Below are positions 15,190 to 23,843 of a DNA stretch of 64,000 nt, piece by piece. The stretch is from contig AP017991.1 of the NCBI GenBank assembly GCA_003609755.1, positions 2,621,501-2,685,500 of the forward strand, read 5' to 3'. Position numbers and translations under genes: made by a program. Positions within the stretch are counted from its first letter, which is position 1, and the number at the start of each line of letters is the position of its first letter. Source of the stretch: Planktothrix agardhii NIES-204. Its GTDB lineage: Bacteria > Cyanobacteriota > Cyanobacteriia > Cyanobacteriales > Microcoleaceae. The notes below the pieces were generated by a model. That model ran no database searches. It was given only the letters and a program-made list of their open reading frames with translations, and was not told where the DNA came from.

Positions 15190-16143
15190 ATGACACGGGG
15201 AAAACGAACACAAGCTAAAGAACTGGAAGTTAGACTCCTGCGGGAAGGACTGGTTGAGTCTACCCATCGGGTGCAAGCGACGGTCTGTGATCACCGAGGA
15301 CGGGTGTTATCCGTTGCCGGAAACTCCGACACCGCCACCTTTATCCGTTCAGCCTTAAAACCCTTTCAAGCCTTAGCCGTGACGACTACAGGCACAATGG
15401 AACGATATGATTTAACCGATATTGATTTAGCGATTATTTGTAGTTCCCATCAAGGAACCGTCGAACAGGCTCGACAGGCTTTTAATATTCTCTGGCGGGC
15501 CGATGTTGAACCCGTCCAACTCCAGTGTCCGATTCCAGCCGGGAAAAATAGCCCCCTGCAACATGGCTGTTCGGGAAAACACGCCGGGATGTTAGCGGTT
15601 TGTCAACAATGTCATTGGCCATTAGAAAGCTATTTACAACGGAAACATCCTCTACAACAATTGATTATTGGTAAAGTCGGAGAATTATTAGGACTACCTC
15701 CCGATGAGTTTCTCAGCGCCAGGGATGACTGCGGAGCGCCGACCTATTATTTGGAATTGGGTCAAATGGGGATACTCTATGCTCAATTGGCTTCTGGAGA
15801 TAACCTAGACCGGGAACGGATTGTCCGGGCCATGACCCATCATCCCGAAATGGTAGCCGGAGAGGGACATTTTGATACGGAATTAATGCGTTTAACCGAA
15901 GGAGAACTGGTCAGCAAGTCCGGGGCGGAAGGAGTGCAATGTGTGGGACGCATTGGGGAAGGTTTGGGATTAGCAATTAAAGTCATGGATGGGTCAACCC
16001 GGGCTAAATATGCCACGGCGATTCATCTATTGAAACAAATGGGTTGGATTACACCGACCATTGCGGAAACCCTCTCGGAAAAATTCCTAGCCCTGAGTGA
16101 TTTTAAGCGTTTGGATGTGATCGGAGAATTATCGTTTTTGTGA
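15190..16143 (+). CDS. type-II-like asparaginase (PF06089 family)
   Basis: A 317-residue protein of the Rhizobium etli-type asparaginase family, unrelated to E. coli AnsA/AnsB. Landmarks are VESTHRVQATVCDHRGRVL, SALKPFQALAV, CSSHQGT, the HGCSGKHAGML motif near residue 122, DDCGAPTYYL near residue 175, and SKSGAEGVQCVG. It would hydrolyse L-asparagine to aspartate and ammonium in the cytoplasm. It follows the CGLD27 gene by 40 bp and may share its transcript. Confidence 0.85.
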   Translation: MTRGKRTQAKELEVRLLREGLVESTHRVQATVCDHRGRVLSVAGNSDTATFIRSALKPFQALAVTTTGTMERYDLTDIDLAIICSSHQGTVEQARQAFNILWRADVEPVQLQCPIPAGKNSPLQHGCSGKHAGMLAVCQQCHWPLESYLQRKHPLQQLIIGKVGELLGLPPDEFLSARDDCGAPTYYLELGQMGILYAQLASGDNLDRERIVRAMTHHPEMVAGEGHFDTELMRLTEGELVSKSGAEGVQCVGRIGEGLGLAIKVMDGSTRAKYATAIHLLKQMGWITPTIAETLSEKFLALSDFKRLDVIGELSFL

Positions 16144-16356
16144 GTGATCAACGCCTAAAGGTATCAACGGCAAAATTAGTTTAAAAAGAGGGGAGAAAAT
16201 TTTTTCTTCCCTCCATGATCAACGCCTAACAGCATTAGAGATAAAATCACGGCGGGGGCTGATTTAAAGAAAAAACAGAATCCCGAAAAAACAGAAAAAG
16301 TAATTGAACAGAAAAATACAACCCGATAAAATACTGCAATTAACAGCTTAATTATC

Positions 16357-16404
16357 AGAGACGCACCAATAGCCTTCGGCATGGTTGCGCCCGGTCACGT
16401 CTCT
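16357..16404. repeat. imperfect AGAGACG...CGTCTCT inverted repeat
   Basis: Seven-base arms AGAGACG and CGTCTCT enclose 34 bases in the gap between the convergent asparaginase and crtH genes. It looks like a degenerate member of the palindrome family seen at 12,401-12,426. A 68-codon frame across it is not credible as a gene. Confidence 0.5.
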
Positions 16405-16418
16405 ACACTGATGACTAA

Positions 16419-17972
16419 TTAAAGTCCCAAATCAACGGCTACCCGATGGGCGCAGGCGAAGCCGGAGAAGGCAACAGCATTTAATCCTTGGCCGGGGAAA
16501 GTGCTATCACCGACACAATATAACCCTCGGATAGATGTGCGGTTAAAGGGCATTCCCAGAAGTCCTTTTAATTTATAGGCGGGAATGGGGCCGTAGGTTC
16601 CATCCTGTCGGTTTAAAAAGCGACGATGCGATCGCGCCGTTCCCACTTCCATATAATCTAACCCGGCATCTAACCCGGGGAAAAGTATTTCTAAACGGTC
16701 AATAATTCTGCCCGCAGCTTGTTCTTTTTTGGCTTCATATTCAAACTCGGGTAATTTTTGCCAATCATCGATCCAACTAGGGGTAAAAGCATGAACAATA
16801 TGATAGCCCTCCGGGGCTAAACTTGGATCTAATAAAGTCGGAATGGACACAAAAATTGTGCCTTCGGGTTCCTCCATTTTATCCCAATTTTCGACAATAA
16901 TATGGTGACAATCGGTTTCTGGAGGTAAGACTGAGGCTTCTACTCCTAAATGTAGACTCAAGAAACTAGGGGATTTTTGATAGCGTTCTCGCCATTTTTT
17001 TTCAGCCTTTGGAATAGAGTCGGAGGGAATTAATTTGCCAAAGGTATCCCAACGGGTGGCATTAGAAACTATTCTTTTGCCTCGATAAACTTTACCATCA
17101 ATTAGTTCTACTCCAACGGCTATTCCGTTTTCCAATATAATTTGTTTGACTCTAGCTTTATATTGAATTTGTCCACCAAATTTTTCTAATCCTTCGACTA
17201 ATTTGATCGCAATTTGACCGACGCCTCCTTTGGGATAATTAATTCCTCCATAATGGCGATCGGAAAATACCATTCCAGCATTAATCATCGGGGTTAAATC
17301 AGCCGGAACCACTGACCAGCAGTAACATTCAATATCAATAAACTTTAAAAGTTCAGGATCATTAATATAACGTTTGGCAATATCTCCGACATTTTGGGGT
17401 AAATACTTAACTAATCCTAAACATGATCTCGGTTCTTGGAAAAATACCCGCATTAAATAACGAGGTTCTTCCAAAGATAGCAACTCCATGGAGTTCAGAC
17501 AGTTAAAGACCTTCCAGCATTGATCATAAAATTTACGAATTCCTTTTTCTTCCTGGGGGAAGCGAGTAATTAGTTCTTGCAAAAACTTCTCATAATCTCG
17601 ATGTACCCGTAATTTGAGATCATTGGGTAGGTGATAATGAATTTGAACCGGATCGGGAATGGTTTCTAGGGTGACGTCCACAGCTTCCAGGGCGCGGGTT
17701 AGGAGGTTGGTGGTTCCTTTGTCCCCAAATCCAAAAATCATGGATGCACCGACATCAAATCTGTATCCGTCCCGTTCAAAATATCCAGAACTGCCGCCCG
17801 GGATAATATAGCTTTCTAGGACAAGAACTTTTGCACCCTTGGCCGCCAATTGGGTCGCCGTCACCAGTCCCCCAATACCAGAACCAATGACAATCACATC
17901 AAATTCCTGATCGGAGTCAGAACTAGATCGAGCAAAAGACTGGGATAGGTTAGAAACAGGCATGACTGTCAA
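16419..17972 (-). CDS. crtH: carotene isomerase CrtH (prolycopene isomerase)
   Basis: A 517-residue FAD protein. The Rossmann motif [29 protein letters not shown] is near residue 25, followed by [24 protein letters not shown]. The C-terminus [25 protein letters not shown] is the CrtI/CRTISO flavin-binding end. CRTISO/CrtH isomerises poly-cis prolycopene to all-trans lycopene and acts on the product of CrtP/CrtQ. crtP and crtB lie 40 kb away in this window. Length fits CrtH (about 500 residues). Confidence 0.92.
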   Translation of the reverse strand: MTVMPVSNLSQSFARSSSDSDQEFDVIVIGSGIGGLVTATQLAAKGAKVLVLESYIIPGGSSGYFERDGYRFDVGASMIFGFGDKGTTNLLTRALEAVDVTLETIPDPVQIHYHLPNDLKLRVHRDYEKFLQELITRFPQEEKGIRKFYDQCWKVFNCLNSMELLSLEEPRYLMRVFFQEPRSCLGLVKYLPQNVGDIAKRYINDPELLKFIDIECYCWSVVPADLTPMINAGMVFSDRHYGGINYPKGGVGQIAIKLVEGLEKFGGQIQYKARVKQIILENGIAVGVELIDGKVYRGKRIVSNATRWDTFGKLIPSDSIPKAEKKWRERYQKSPSFLSLHLGVEASVLPPETDCHHIIVENWDKMEEPEGTIFVSIPTLLDPSLAPEGYHIVHAFTPSWIDDWQKLPEFEYEAKKEQAAGRIIDRLEILFPGLDAGLDYMEVGTARSHRRFLNRQDGTYGPIPAYKLKGLLGMPFNRTSIRGLYCVGDSTFPGQGLNAVAFSGFACAHRVAVDLGL

Positions 17973-18043
17973 TTCTCTTAAGCATTTCCTGACTGTACAG
18001 TGTAGCGTCTTACGCCCAAATCAGAGAGTTTAATCTTGAAATG

Positions 18044-18124
18044 GATCACGGATTTAAGAGGATTTCACGGATTTCACGGATTTTAATCTGTGTTAATCTG
18101 CGTAATCCTATTAAATCCGTGATC
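18044..18124. mobile_element. 81-bp inverted-repeat element (GATCACGGATTTA ends)
   Basis: GATCACGGATTTA at 18,044-18,056 is perfectly inverted at 18,112-18,124 (TAAATCCGTGATC). The interior is built of further TTTCACGGAT units and TTAATCTG strings. It lies between divergent crtH and ilvH, where it could affect either promoter. No coding capacity; likely a MITE or palindromic repeat. Confidence 0.7.
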
Positions 18125-18202
18125 TGGATTCGGTGTACAATTGATGATTAATATAGTTAATTTTAAGTCGGGAGCGTAGTCCCAGATTAATTTGTAGCCA
18201 GC

Positions 18203-18733
18203 ATGAAACACACCCTATCTGTTTTAGTTCAAGATGAAGCCGGAGTCCTGACGCGCATTGCGGGTTTATTTGCCCGTCGAGGTTTCAATATTGAGAGTTT
18301 AGCCGTTGGCCCGGCGGAACAATCGGGGATTTCTCGAATTACAATGGTGGTTCCTGGGGATGACCATATTATTGAACAGTTGACCAAACAACTCTACAAA
18401 CTGATCAATGTTCTGAAAGTGCAGGATATTACCGGAGTTCCCTGTGTGGAAAGGGAATTGATGCTATTAAAGGTTAATTATAATAGCAGTGCGACTCGTT
18501 CTGAGATTATTGAGTTAGCGCAAATTTTTCGGGCGCGGGTTGTGGATATTGGGGATGACGCCCTAACTATTGAAGTGGTTGGCGACCCCGGAAAAATGGT
18601 GGCTATTGTCCAGGTTTTAAGTCGGTTTGGGATTCGGGAAATTGCTCGGACGGGCAAAATTGTCTTGGTGCGGGAGTCGGGAGTCAATACGGAATTCCTC
18701 AAAACTCAAGCCCCGGTGGAAGCTCGATTTTAG
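18203..18733 (+). CDS. ilvH: acetolactate synthase small (regulatory) subunit
   Basis: A 176-residue protein. The N-terminal ACT domain ([47 protein letters not shown]) binds valine and controls the catalytic subunit IlvB. The second half ([33 protein letters not shown]...[16 protein letters not shown]) is the ALS small-subunit C-terminal domain. The large subunit is not in the window. It belongs to branched-chain amino acid synthesis. Confidence 0.95.
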   Translation: MKHTLSVLVQDEAGVLTRIAGLFARRGFNIESLAVGPAEQSGISRITMVVPGDDHIIEQLTKQLYKLINVLKVQDITGVPCVERELMLLKVNYNSSATRSEIIELAQIFRARVVDIGDDALTIEVVGDPGKMVAIVQVLSRFGIREIARTGKIVLVRESGVNTEFLKTQAPVEARF

Positions 18734-19017
18734 CAGAGGGGGGAACAGGTGACAGAGGGAAAAGGTTTCAACGTAAGCGGTTAGCTGGATTAGTCTTTGT
18801 CCTAATCAGTCTGAGAATTGCGATAATCAATCCCTTGTTGTGCCAGTATCCCCGATGGCAATATGCAGCTTAACAGTTTAAACCGCTACACGTTCCTATA
18901 ATTAAGGGTTCTTGGTTTTTCACAAAAAAAGTTGATTTTTAAGTCATTTTTACAAAAAATTGTTAGAATAGAAGAAGGTGAGGGATCGCACAGTGTCGAA
19001 ACTCATCAGAAACCATC

Positions 19018-19458
19018 ATGAATCAAGAAGATTGTTTAGCGGTTTATCAGGCACTTGTAGAGATGCTAAACTCTATAAAATTGGGGTGGGTAACGGAAGA
19101 AGTTGCCGATGTTATTAGTGCGGGAAAAACTACCGAAGAATTGGTATCAGGACGGAAATCTCCTAATTTAAAGTTAAATTATTATAGCCCCCAAGAACAA
19201 CTTTTACTTTTAATTAATGCCATTGAGAAATCCGTAATTAATACCGGAGAAATCGAAACAGAAATTCTGGATATTTTCCGCCATGAAACCCAGAATTGTG
19301 ATTTAAAACCGGAATTGAGATTTACCTCCTCGGTGGATGGAAAGGGTACAATGTTTAAATATAGTGTTGAATCTGTTAATAGCCGCCAACAACACCGCCA
19401 AGAATTAAAAAAATTGCTGGAAGAATTACGTCAGGAGATCGGAACCAATGTCGATTAA
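19018..19458 (+). CDS. unrecognised protein, first gene of a two-gene module
   Basis: A 146-residue protein that I do not recognise. It is mainly helical by eye, with no membrane segment or signal peptide. Features are an N-terminal helix CLAVYQALVEMLNSIKLGWVTEE, a segment YYSPQEQLLLLINAIEKSVI and a basic C-terminal helix QHRQELKKLLEELRQEI. The central helical region is reminiscent of regulatory or adaptor subunits, but no family can be named. The downstream gene starts 11 bases before its stop, so the two are translationally coupled. An AT-rich leader with TAGAAT at 18,964-18,969 lies upstream. Confidence 0.7.
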   Translation: MNQEDCLAVYQALVEMLNSIKLGWVTEEVADVISAGKTTEELVSGRKSPNLKLNYYSPQEQLLLLINAIEKSVINTGEIETEILDIFRHETQNCDLKPELRFTSSVDGKGTMFKYSVESVNSRQQHRQELKKLLEELRQEIGTNVD

Positions 19459-20119
19459 TACTGCTTTATTGGATAATATCAATCAACAGTTAAAACAGAG
19501 TTTAAATCCCGATCTTGAAACCGCCAGAGATATTGAGGATTCGTTTAAATTCTACATTTTTAATATTATTATCAAAGCCGCTCGGAATGAAGGAGCCTTA
19601 GTTTATTATAAAGATGTTTTGAAACGAAATCCAGAAACCTTAGTGTTTCGCAGACGGGCAGGACAAATTTATGATCTGACCCAACCCTATACCCATGCTG
19701 TGATTGAATTTGAACAAAAACCTCCTTTAGAAATTCATTTGGGAGTTAAAATTCATGGTCGTTTAAGAGTATTATATGATTGTGATGTTTGTGTTCTGTA
19801 TAAAATGGAAGCCGATAGTTGTCGGACGAATAAAAGAGAACCTCGGGCATCTCGAATTTTTATCGCCATAGACTGTCACCATTACGCCTCGGAATTGCCC
19901 TTAGAATTAGCTCAGGCTTTTATTGCCTTTTCTTCGGAATTAAGAGTATCTGGGGATTGTTATTTTGTCTCTAATAGTTCTTCTAATTCAGTAGCAAAAC
20001 TCCTGGCGAGTCGCAAACGAAAATGGGAATATGATATTGTTCCTAATGAAACCAATAATGTCAATCGGTTAATGTATGAATTTCAGACAAAATTTAAGGA
20101 TTTCAAAGCCAGAAGTTAG
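19448..20119 (+). CDS. unrecognised protein with possible degenerate nuclease core
   Basis: A 223-residue protein, not confidently assigned. Order of features: an acidic helix near residues 24-45, a strand-rich middle (HAVIEFEQ, PLEIHLGVKIHG), an acidic DCDVCVLYK near 111-119, a strand IFIAIDCHHY near 137-146 followed by helix LPLELAQAFIAF, then SGDCYFVSNSSSNSVAKLL. The strand-helix order recalls PD-(D/E)XK restriction-like nucleases, with D113 and D142-x-H144 where D and E-x-K would be; the missing lysine would make it atypical or inactive. This is inference. It is coupled to the gene at 19,018. Confidence 0.7.
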   Translation: MSINTALLDNINQQLKQSLNPDLETARDIEDSFKFYIFNIIIKAARNEGALVYYKDVLKRNPETLVFRRRAGQIYDLTQPYTHAVIEFEQKPPLEIHLGVKIHGRLRVLYDCDVCVLYKMEADSCRTNKREPRASRIFIAIDCHHYASELPLELAQAFIAFSSELRVSGDCYFVSNSSSNSVAKLLASRKRKWEYDIVPNETNNVNRLMYEFQTKFKDFKARS

Positions 20120-20212
20120 CCAAATGTCCCCAAATCTGCAACAATATTAGAATCCCTGATCGCAGTAGATTGGGGAATGTGGTTTTTTTAGTAAAATTCA
20201 AACAGTTAGGAT

Positions 20213-20659
20213 ATGAAAGTTTATCGTTCAATTTTGGCCTGTGTCTTAGCCCTGGTGACAACTTTTGTGGTCGGTTGCAGTTCTCCAAAAGCGGCAATTC
20301 CCACCACCTACACGGAAATTCAAATTCAACAAATCCAAAAACATAACACTGATATTGTGGCTCTGCGCGATCGCTTTACCACTGAACTTCCTCGGTATAT
20401 TAGCGCTCGGAATTGGGTACAAGTGGATGCCTTTGTGCATGGGCCATTGGGATCATTGTTGCAAGAAATGAATTATATTACTAAAAATTTGTTGCCCGAT
20501 GCCCAGCCCAAAGCTCGTGAATTATCCAGAGAAGTATTTGAACATTTAGTTACGGTTTCTAAAGCCGCAGAAGTTCGTGATCCAATTCAAGCGTCGTCGG
20601 GATATCAAGAAGCGCTCAAAGATTTAGATTCATTCTTGAGTTTAGTTCCTAAAGCTTAA
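20213..20659 (+). CDS. psbQ: photosystem II lipoprotein PsbQ (CyanoQ)
   Basis: A 148-residue protein with a lipoprotein signal peptide: a basic MKVYR, a hydrophobic LALVTTFVV, then lipobox VVGC with the acylated cysteine at residue 22. The mature part is an all-helical bundle (EIQIQQIQKHNTDIVALRDRF, WVQVDAFVHGPLGSLLQEM, ARELSREVFEHLVTVSKAAE, YQEALKDLDSFL), matching cyanobacterial PsbQ, which stabilises the lumenal oxygen-evolving side of photosystem II. Length matches the family. Confidence 0.9.
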   Translation: MKVYRSILACVLALVTTFVVGCSSPKAAIPTTYTEIQIQQIQKHNTDIVALRDRFTTELPRYISARNWVQVDAFVHGPLGSLLQEMNYITKNLLPDAQPKARELSREVFEHLVTVSKAAEVRDPIQASSGYQEALKDLDSFLSLVPKA

Positions 20660-20728
20660 TTAAACTCAATATTTTGTAGTTGCGTTGTTGCGCCGTTGTT
20701 GCGCTTTAGCGCGCTCTTTTATTTCTCA

Positions 20729-20776
20729 GGGCTAAAGCCCAACAAGGGGTAAGAGGGGCTAAAGCCCAACAACGTT
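20729..20776. repeat. paired GGGCTAAAGCCCAACAA motifs
   Basis: GGCTAAAGCCCAACAA occurs twice within 45 bases, each a small GGGCT/AGCCC palindrome, just before the FAD oxidase start. A related GCGCTTTAGCGC hairpin lies just upstream at about 20,700. It may affect translation or message stability of the downstream gene; this is speculative. Confidence 0.5.
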
Positions 20777-20790
20777 TTTTAAGATTTTTT

Positions 20791-21924
20791 ATGAATTCTA
20801 TTGTTATTATTGGTTGTGGTGTGGTCGGGGCAACCATTGCCTATGAACTCTCCAAAAATCCTGATTTAAAAATTACTGTTATTGATCAAAATCCTCCGGC
20901 TCAAGGCTCAACTGGTTCAGCATTGGGGGTTTTGATGGGAATTATTAGTCAGAAAACCAAGGGACGGGCGTGGCGACTGCGAGAGTTTAGTATGCAGCGT
21001 TATGAAAGTTTAATTCCCGAATTAGAAGCAATTACGGGTAAGATTATTCCTTTTAATCGGCAAGGTATTGTATTATTATCTTATGGGGAAGATGAATTGG
21101 AAAAATGGAAAAATTTAATTAATTTACGCCAAAGTCAAGGGTTAGAATTGCAATGGTTAGATCAAGATCAAGTTAAGGTTAAATATCCTCAGATTAATCA
21201 GGGAAAAGTGTTGGGTGCGGTCTATTCTCCCCAGGATCGACAGGTTGATCCAACGGCCTTAACTTTAGCATTAGTCGAGGCGGCTAAAAGTCGGGGGGTA
21301 ACTTTTCAATTCGGTATTAAAGTAGAATCTTTGGAAACTGTAAAAACGACAAATAATCAGCAAGTTTGTCAATTCTTGAAAACCGGTGTAGGAGAGTTAA
21401 ATAGTGATTGGGTTGTGGTATCTGCGGGTTTAGGGACAACGCCGTTAATTTCTGATATTGCTAAAGAAAATAATCGGGAAAAATTGATTAATATTCGTCC
21501 AGTTTTAGGACAGGCGTTGCAAGTTCGTTGTCTGGAAACCTTGGGAAATTTGGGATTTGAACCTGTAATTACGGGCAATGATATTCATATTGTACCGTTA
21601 GGAAATGCAGAATATTGGATTGGGGCAACGGTGGAATTTCCTGAACACGGGGATGAAATTTTAGCTAATTCTGAACTATTGAATTTAGTCTTAAAAGGTG
21701 CGATCGCCATTTGTCCAGCCTTAGAAAATGCAACTATTATTAAGCAATGGTCAGGGTTACGTCCCCGCCCTGAAGGGATTCCAGCCCCTGTGATTGGCAA
21801 TTTACCAGGGTTTGAGAATATCCTATTAGCCACTGGACATTATCGCAATGGTGTGTTATTAGCACCAGCAACGGCTAATGAAATCCAAGAAATATTGAGG
21901 ATTGAGGGTGCGATCTTAAAATAA
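20791..21924 (+). CDS. FAD-dependent oxidoreductase, DAO/glycine-oxidase-like
   Basis: A 377-residue DAO-family flavoprotein. The FAD motif SIVIIGCGVVGATIAYELSKN is at the N-terminus with the acidic end IDQNPPAQGSTG. It has SDWVVVSAGLGTTPL mid-protein and the family C-terminus WSGLRPRPEGIPAPVIGNLPGFENILLATGHYRNGVLLAP. This closing motif is typical of ThiO/glycine oxidase, which makes dehydroglycine for thiazole synthesis, but the partner thiG is absent here and other amino acid oxidases look alike. Confidence 0.8.
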   Translation: MNSIVIIGCGVVGATIAYELSKNPDLKITVIDQNPPAQGSTGSALGVLMGIISQKTKGRAWRLREFSMQRYESLIPELEAITGKIIPFNRQGIVLLSYGEDELEKWKNLINLRQSQGLELQWLDQDQVKVKYPQINQGKVLGAVYSPQDRQVDPTALTLALVEAAKSRGVTFQFGIKVESLETVKTTNNQQVCQFLKTGVGELNSDWVVVSAGLGTTPLISDIAKENNREKLINIRPVLGQALQVRCLETLGNLGFEPVITGNDIHIVPLGNAEYWIGATVEFPEHGDEILANSELLNLVLKGAIAICPALENATIIKQWSGLRPRPEGIPAPVIGNLPGFENILLATGHYRNGVLLAPATANEIQEILRIEGAILK

Positions 21925-22013
21925 ATCAACCCGCAGGGGGGTGACATCATTCCCATAAACCGCTCAAATCTCCATAAGTATAAATACTCGACACAGGTTT
22001 TTTAAATAAAGCT

Positions 22014-22027
22014 GTAGCTTACGTTAC
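22014..22027 (+). promoter_or_regulatory. putative NtcA-binding site GTA-N8-TAC
   Basis: GTAGCTTACGTTAC matches the NtcA consensus GTA-N8-TAC exactly. It lies about 50 bases upstream of a good -10 hexamer TATAAT (22,079-22,084) and about 94 bases before the small gene at 22,121. This places its centre near -70, an activator class I or repressor position. NtcA is the global nitrogen regulator of cyanobacteria. Such sites also occur by chance. Confidence 0.5.
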
Positions 22028-22120
22028 AAAATTTTAAGATTTTTCACCTATGTCATCCAATTTTAACAAAAGGGGCTATATAATAGAGGAGTAAGCACAA
22101 AAAATTATCTAAAAAAGTCC

Positions 22121-22276
22121 ATGTTAAACACAAATCTACGCAGAAACTCCATTAAACTCTCTGACGTCCATCGGGCTAATATCCAAAAAAGATTGGAACA
22201 TCGCTTAGAAGTTGCTAGAGCTAATGGAGATGAGAATTTGATTCGGGTTCTGGAAGCTGAAATGCGCCGGGTCTAA
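22121..22276 (+). CDS. 51-residue conserved small protein (PirA-type candidate)
   Basis: A 51-residue basic helical protein: MLNTNLRRNSIKLSDVHRAN, then IQKRLEHRLEVARANGDENL, then IRVLEAEMRRV. The RANIQ-RLEHRLEVARA-GD pattern looks like a conserved small cyanobacterial family. Length and the upstream GTA-N8-TAC motif are compatible with PirA (Ssr0692), the 51-residue PII-interacting regulator of arginine synthesis controlled by NtcA, but I cannot verify the match without alignment. A strong terminator follows at 22,373. Confidence 0.6.
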   Translation: MLNTNLRRNSIKLSDVHRANIQKRLEHRLEVARANGDENLIRVLEAEMRRV

Positions 22277-22372
22277 ATTATTCCTTGATCACATACTGAT
22301 ATTCAGCTAGGCGACGGTGGAACCCATTTGGGTTAACCTTAGCCCTAGAAGAATTTATGATTAAAAATTTCT

Positions 22373-22405
22373 AAAGCCTGGTTGTGTGAAATTACCAGGC
22401 TTTTT
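22373..22405 (+). terminator. intrinsic terminator after the 51-residue gene
   Basis: A ten-pair perfect stem AAAGCCTGGT / ACCAGGCTTT with an eleven-base loop, followed by TT. The symmetric A-run upstream means it can also serve the minus-strand LON-domain gene that converges here. An extra AACCC-attt-GGGTT hairpin lies about 45 bases before it. Confidence 0.8.
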
Positions 22406-22501
22406 GGTGGGTATTGAGTAGTAATCAACTCCATATCAAAGGGTTCTTGATCAAGAAGTTAGGGGTTTTAGACCCAATTTTTCGATGTCAGTGTGGGTAG
22501 T

Positions 22502-23143
22502 TCACTCTAAAGCATCTTTTAAAGCTGTACGGGCAGCTAAATGGCTGCGGGTTGAAGTTAAAATCTCCACTTCCCGTTCTAAACGAGCGACGGTACTTTG
22601 CATTTCTAACAGCGTTTGTTGTTCGGTTGCAACTCCATAGAGATTACTAGCCACCCAGTAGGAAAGTTCCGTTGGTAAACTGGGAATATCATCAGGAAGT
22701 TCAATATTTTGTTCCATCAACTTTCCTGATAGACGAACTACATCGCGCAACAAACCTTCTACTTCAGTTGCTAGGGGTCTTAAATCCTGTTGGGGGGGTT
22801 TGTCTTCGATCCATTCCACTAAACCCACCAAATACGGCTTTTCTCGAACCGCTTCTAATACCCGAAATCGTTGCTGTCCCAAAGTCAGCATTTTGATCCG
22901 ATCATCCGGTAAACGTTGATGTTGGACAATTTCCGCACAGCAACCCACGGCAGCAACTTGACCTTGATTCGGATCAAACATTAATACCCCAAACCGGCGA
23001 TCCGTATTCAGGATGGTATTGATCATAATCCGATAACGAAATTCAAAAATATGCAAAGGCAGGGGTCTACCCGGAAATAAAACCACTTCTGGTAGCGGAA
23101 ACAGAGGAAGTTCTCGAACAGCAATTGAGGAAAATGACGCCAT
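22502..23143 (-). CDS. LON substrate-binding domain protein (no protease domain)
   Basis: A 213-residue stand-alone LON N-terminal domain: RELPLFPLPEVVLFPGRPLPLHIFEFRYRIMIN, GVLMFDPNQG, GCCAEIVQHQRLPDDRIKMLTLGQQRFRVLE, then helices to EVEILTSTRSHLAA. The ATPase and serine protease domains of Lon are absent, which is normal for this cyanobacterial protein. It may bind misfolded proteins; the partner is unknown. It lies just downstream of, and may be co-expressed with, nothing obvious on the left. Confidence 0.88.
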   Translation of the reverse strand: MASFSSIAVRELPLFPLPEVVLFPGRPLPLHIFEFRYRIMINTILNTDRRFGVLMFDPNQGQVAAVGCCAEIVQHQRLPDDRIKMLTLGQQRFRVLEAVREKPYLVGLVEWIEDKPPQQDLRPLATEVEGLLRDVVRLSGKLMEQNIELPDDIPSLPTELSYWVASNLYGVATEQQTLLEMQSTVARLEREVEILTSTRSHLAARTALKDALE

Positions 23144-23261
23144 TGTCCGTTAAGTAAGAGCTACTAACAACGTAGCAGATATTGGATCAATTTCTAAATA
23201 TAGCTCTACGCATTACAGTTAGGACACTGTTGAGTCCTAAAACCCTTTCACTGCTTACTGA

Positions 23262-23302
23262 TCCGGTGTTCCGGTGTTCCGGTGTTCCGGTGTTCCGGTG
23301 TG
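23262..23302. repeat. 8-bp tandem repeat (CCGGTGTT)5
   Basis: Five near-perfect tandem copies of CCGGTGTT lie between the LON gene and the str operon terminator. A single CCGGTGTTCC also follows the palindromes near 1,535 and 11,458, so the array probably expanded from that dispersed motif by slippage. Copy number is likely to vary between strains. Confidence 0.85.
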
Positions 23303-23314
23303 CGTAGCACTATA

Positions 23315-23363
23315 TCAAAAAACCTACTCAAAACCCATATTAAAAGGTCAGGTTGAGTAGGTT
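23315..23363 (-). terminator. str operon terminator
   Basis: AACCTACTCAA (23,321-23,331) and TTGAGTAGGTT (23,353-23,363) form an eleven-pair stem. Read on the minus strand it is followed by a TTTTTTGATATAG tract, a classical intrinsic terminator 21 bases after the rpsJ stop. Confidence 0.85.
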
Positions 23364-23384
23364 GAGAATAGTCGAAGCAAAAAA

Positions 23385-23702
23385 TTAAAGTTTCACTTCA
23401 ATATCAACCCCGGCGGGTAAGTCCAATTTCATCAGAGCATCAATGGTTTTAGAAGAAGGCTGATAAATATCAATAATGCGACGATGGGTACGAGTCTCGA
23501 AGTGTTCCCGGGAATCTTTATCAACGTGGGGGGAACGCAATAAGCAGTAAATCCGGCGTTTTGTGGGTAAAGGAATCGGCCCAACCGCAGTGGCGCTAGT
23601 CCGATTCGCCGTATCTACAATCTTCTCGCAAGAGGTATCGAGTAAACGACGATCAAAGGCTTTGAGACGAATCCGAATTTTTTGTTGTTGAATAGTTGCC
23701 AT
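23385..23702 (-). CDS. rpsJ: 30S ribosomal protein S10
   Basis: A 105-residue S10: [27 protein letters not shown], then [39 protein letters not shown], ending [14 protein letters not shown]10 joins the 30S head and, as NusE, transcription antitermination. It is the last gene of the str operon, as usual in cyanobacteria, 141 bp after tuf. Confidence 0.98.
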   Translation of the reverse strand: MATIQQQKIRIRLKAFDRRLLDTSCEKIVDTANRTSATAVGPIPLPTKRRIYCLLRSPHVDKDSREHFETRTHRRIIDIYQPSSKTIDALMKLDLPAGVDIEVKL

Positions 23703-23843
23703 GGGGTGTTCAGTTTTCTAGGTTCAGGATTATCGGCTTGAACAGTCACATCATCTTAACAGATAGAAGGTGCAGAAACAGGATCAAACCCTTCCTATTT
23801 TCTGCAACCTTATCCTTAACTTTGCAGCTTTAATTCACAAAGC

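Noticed and set aside
16176-16382. 68-codon minus-strand frame between asparaginase and crtH
   Set aside because: Composition is dominated by F/K runs from AT-rich DNA, it overlaps an inverted repeat and resembles no family.
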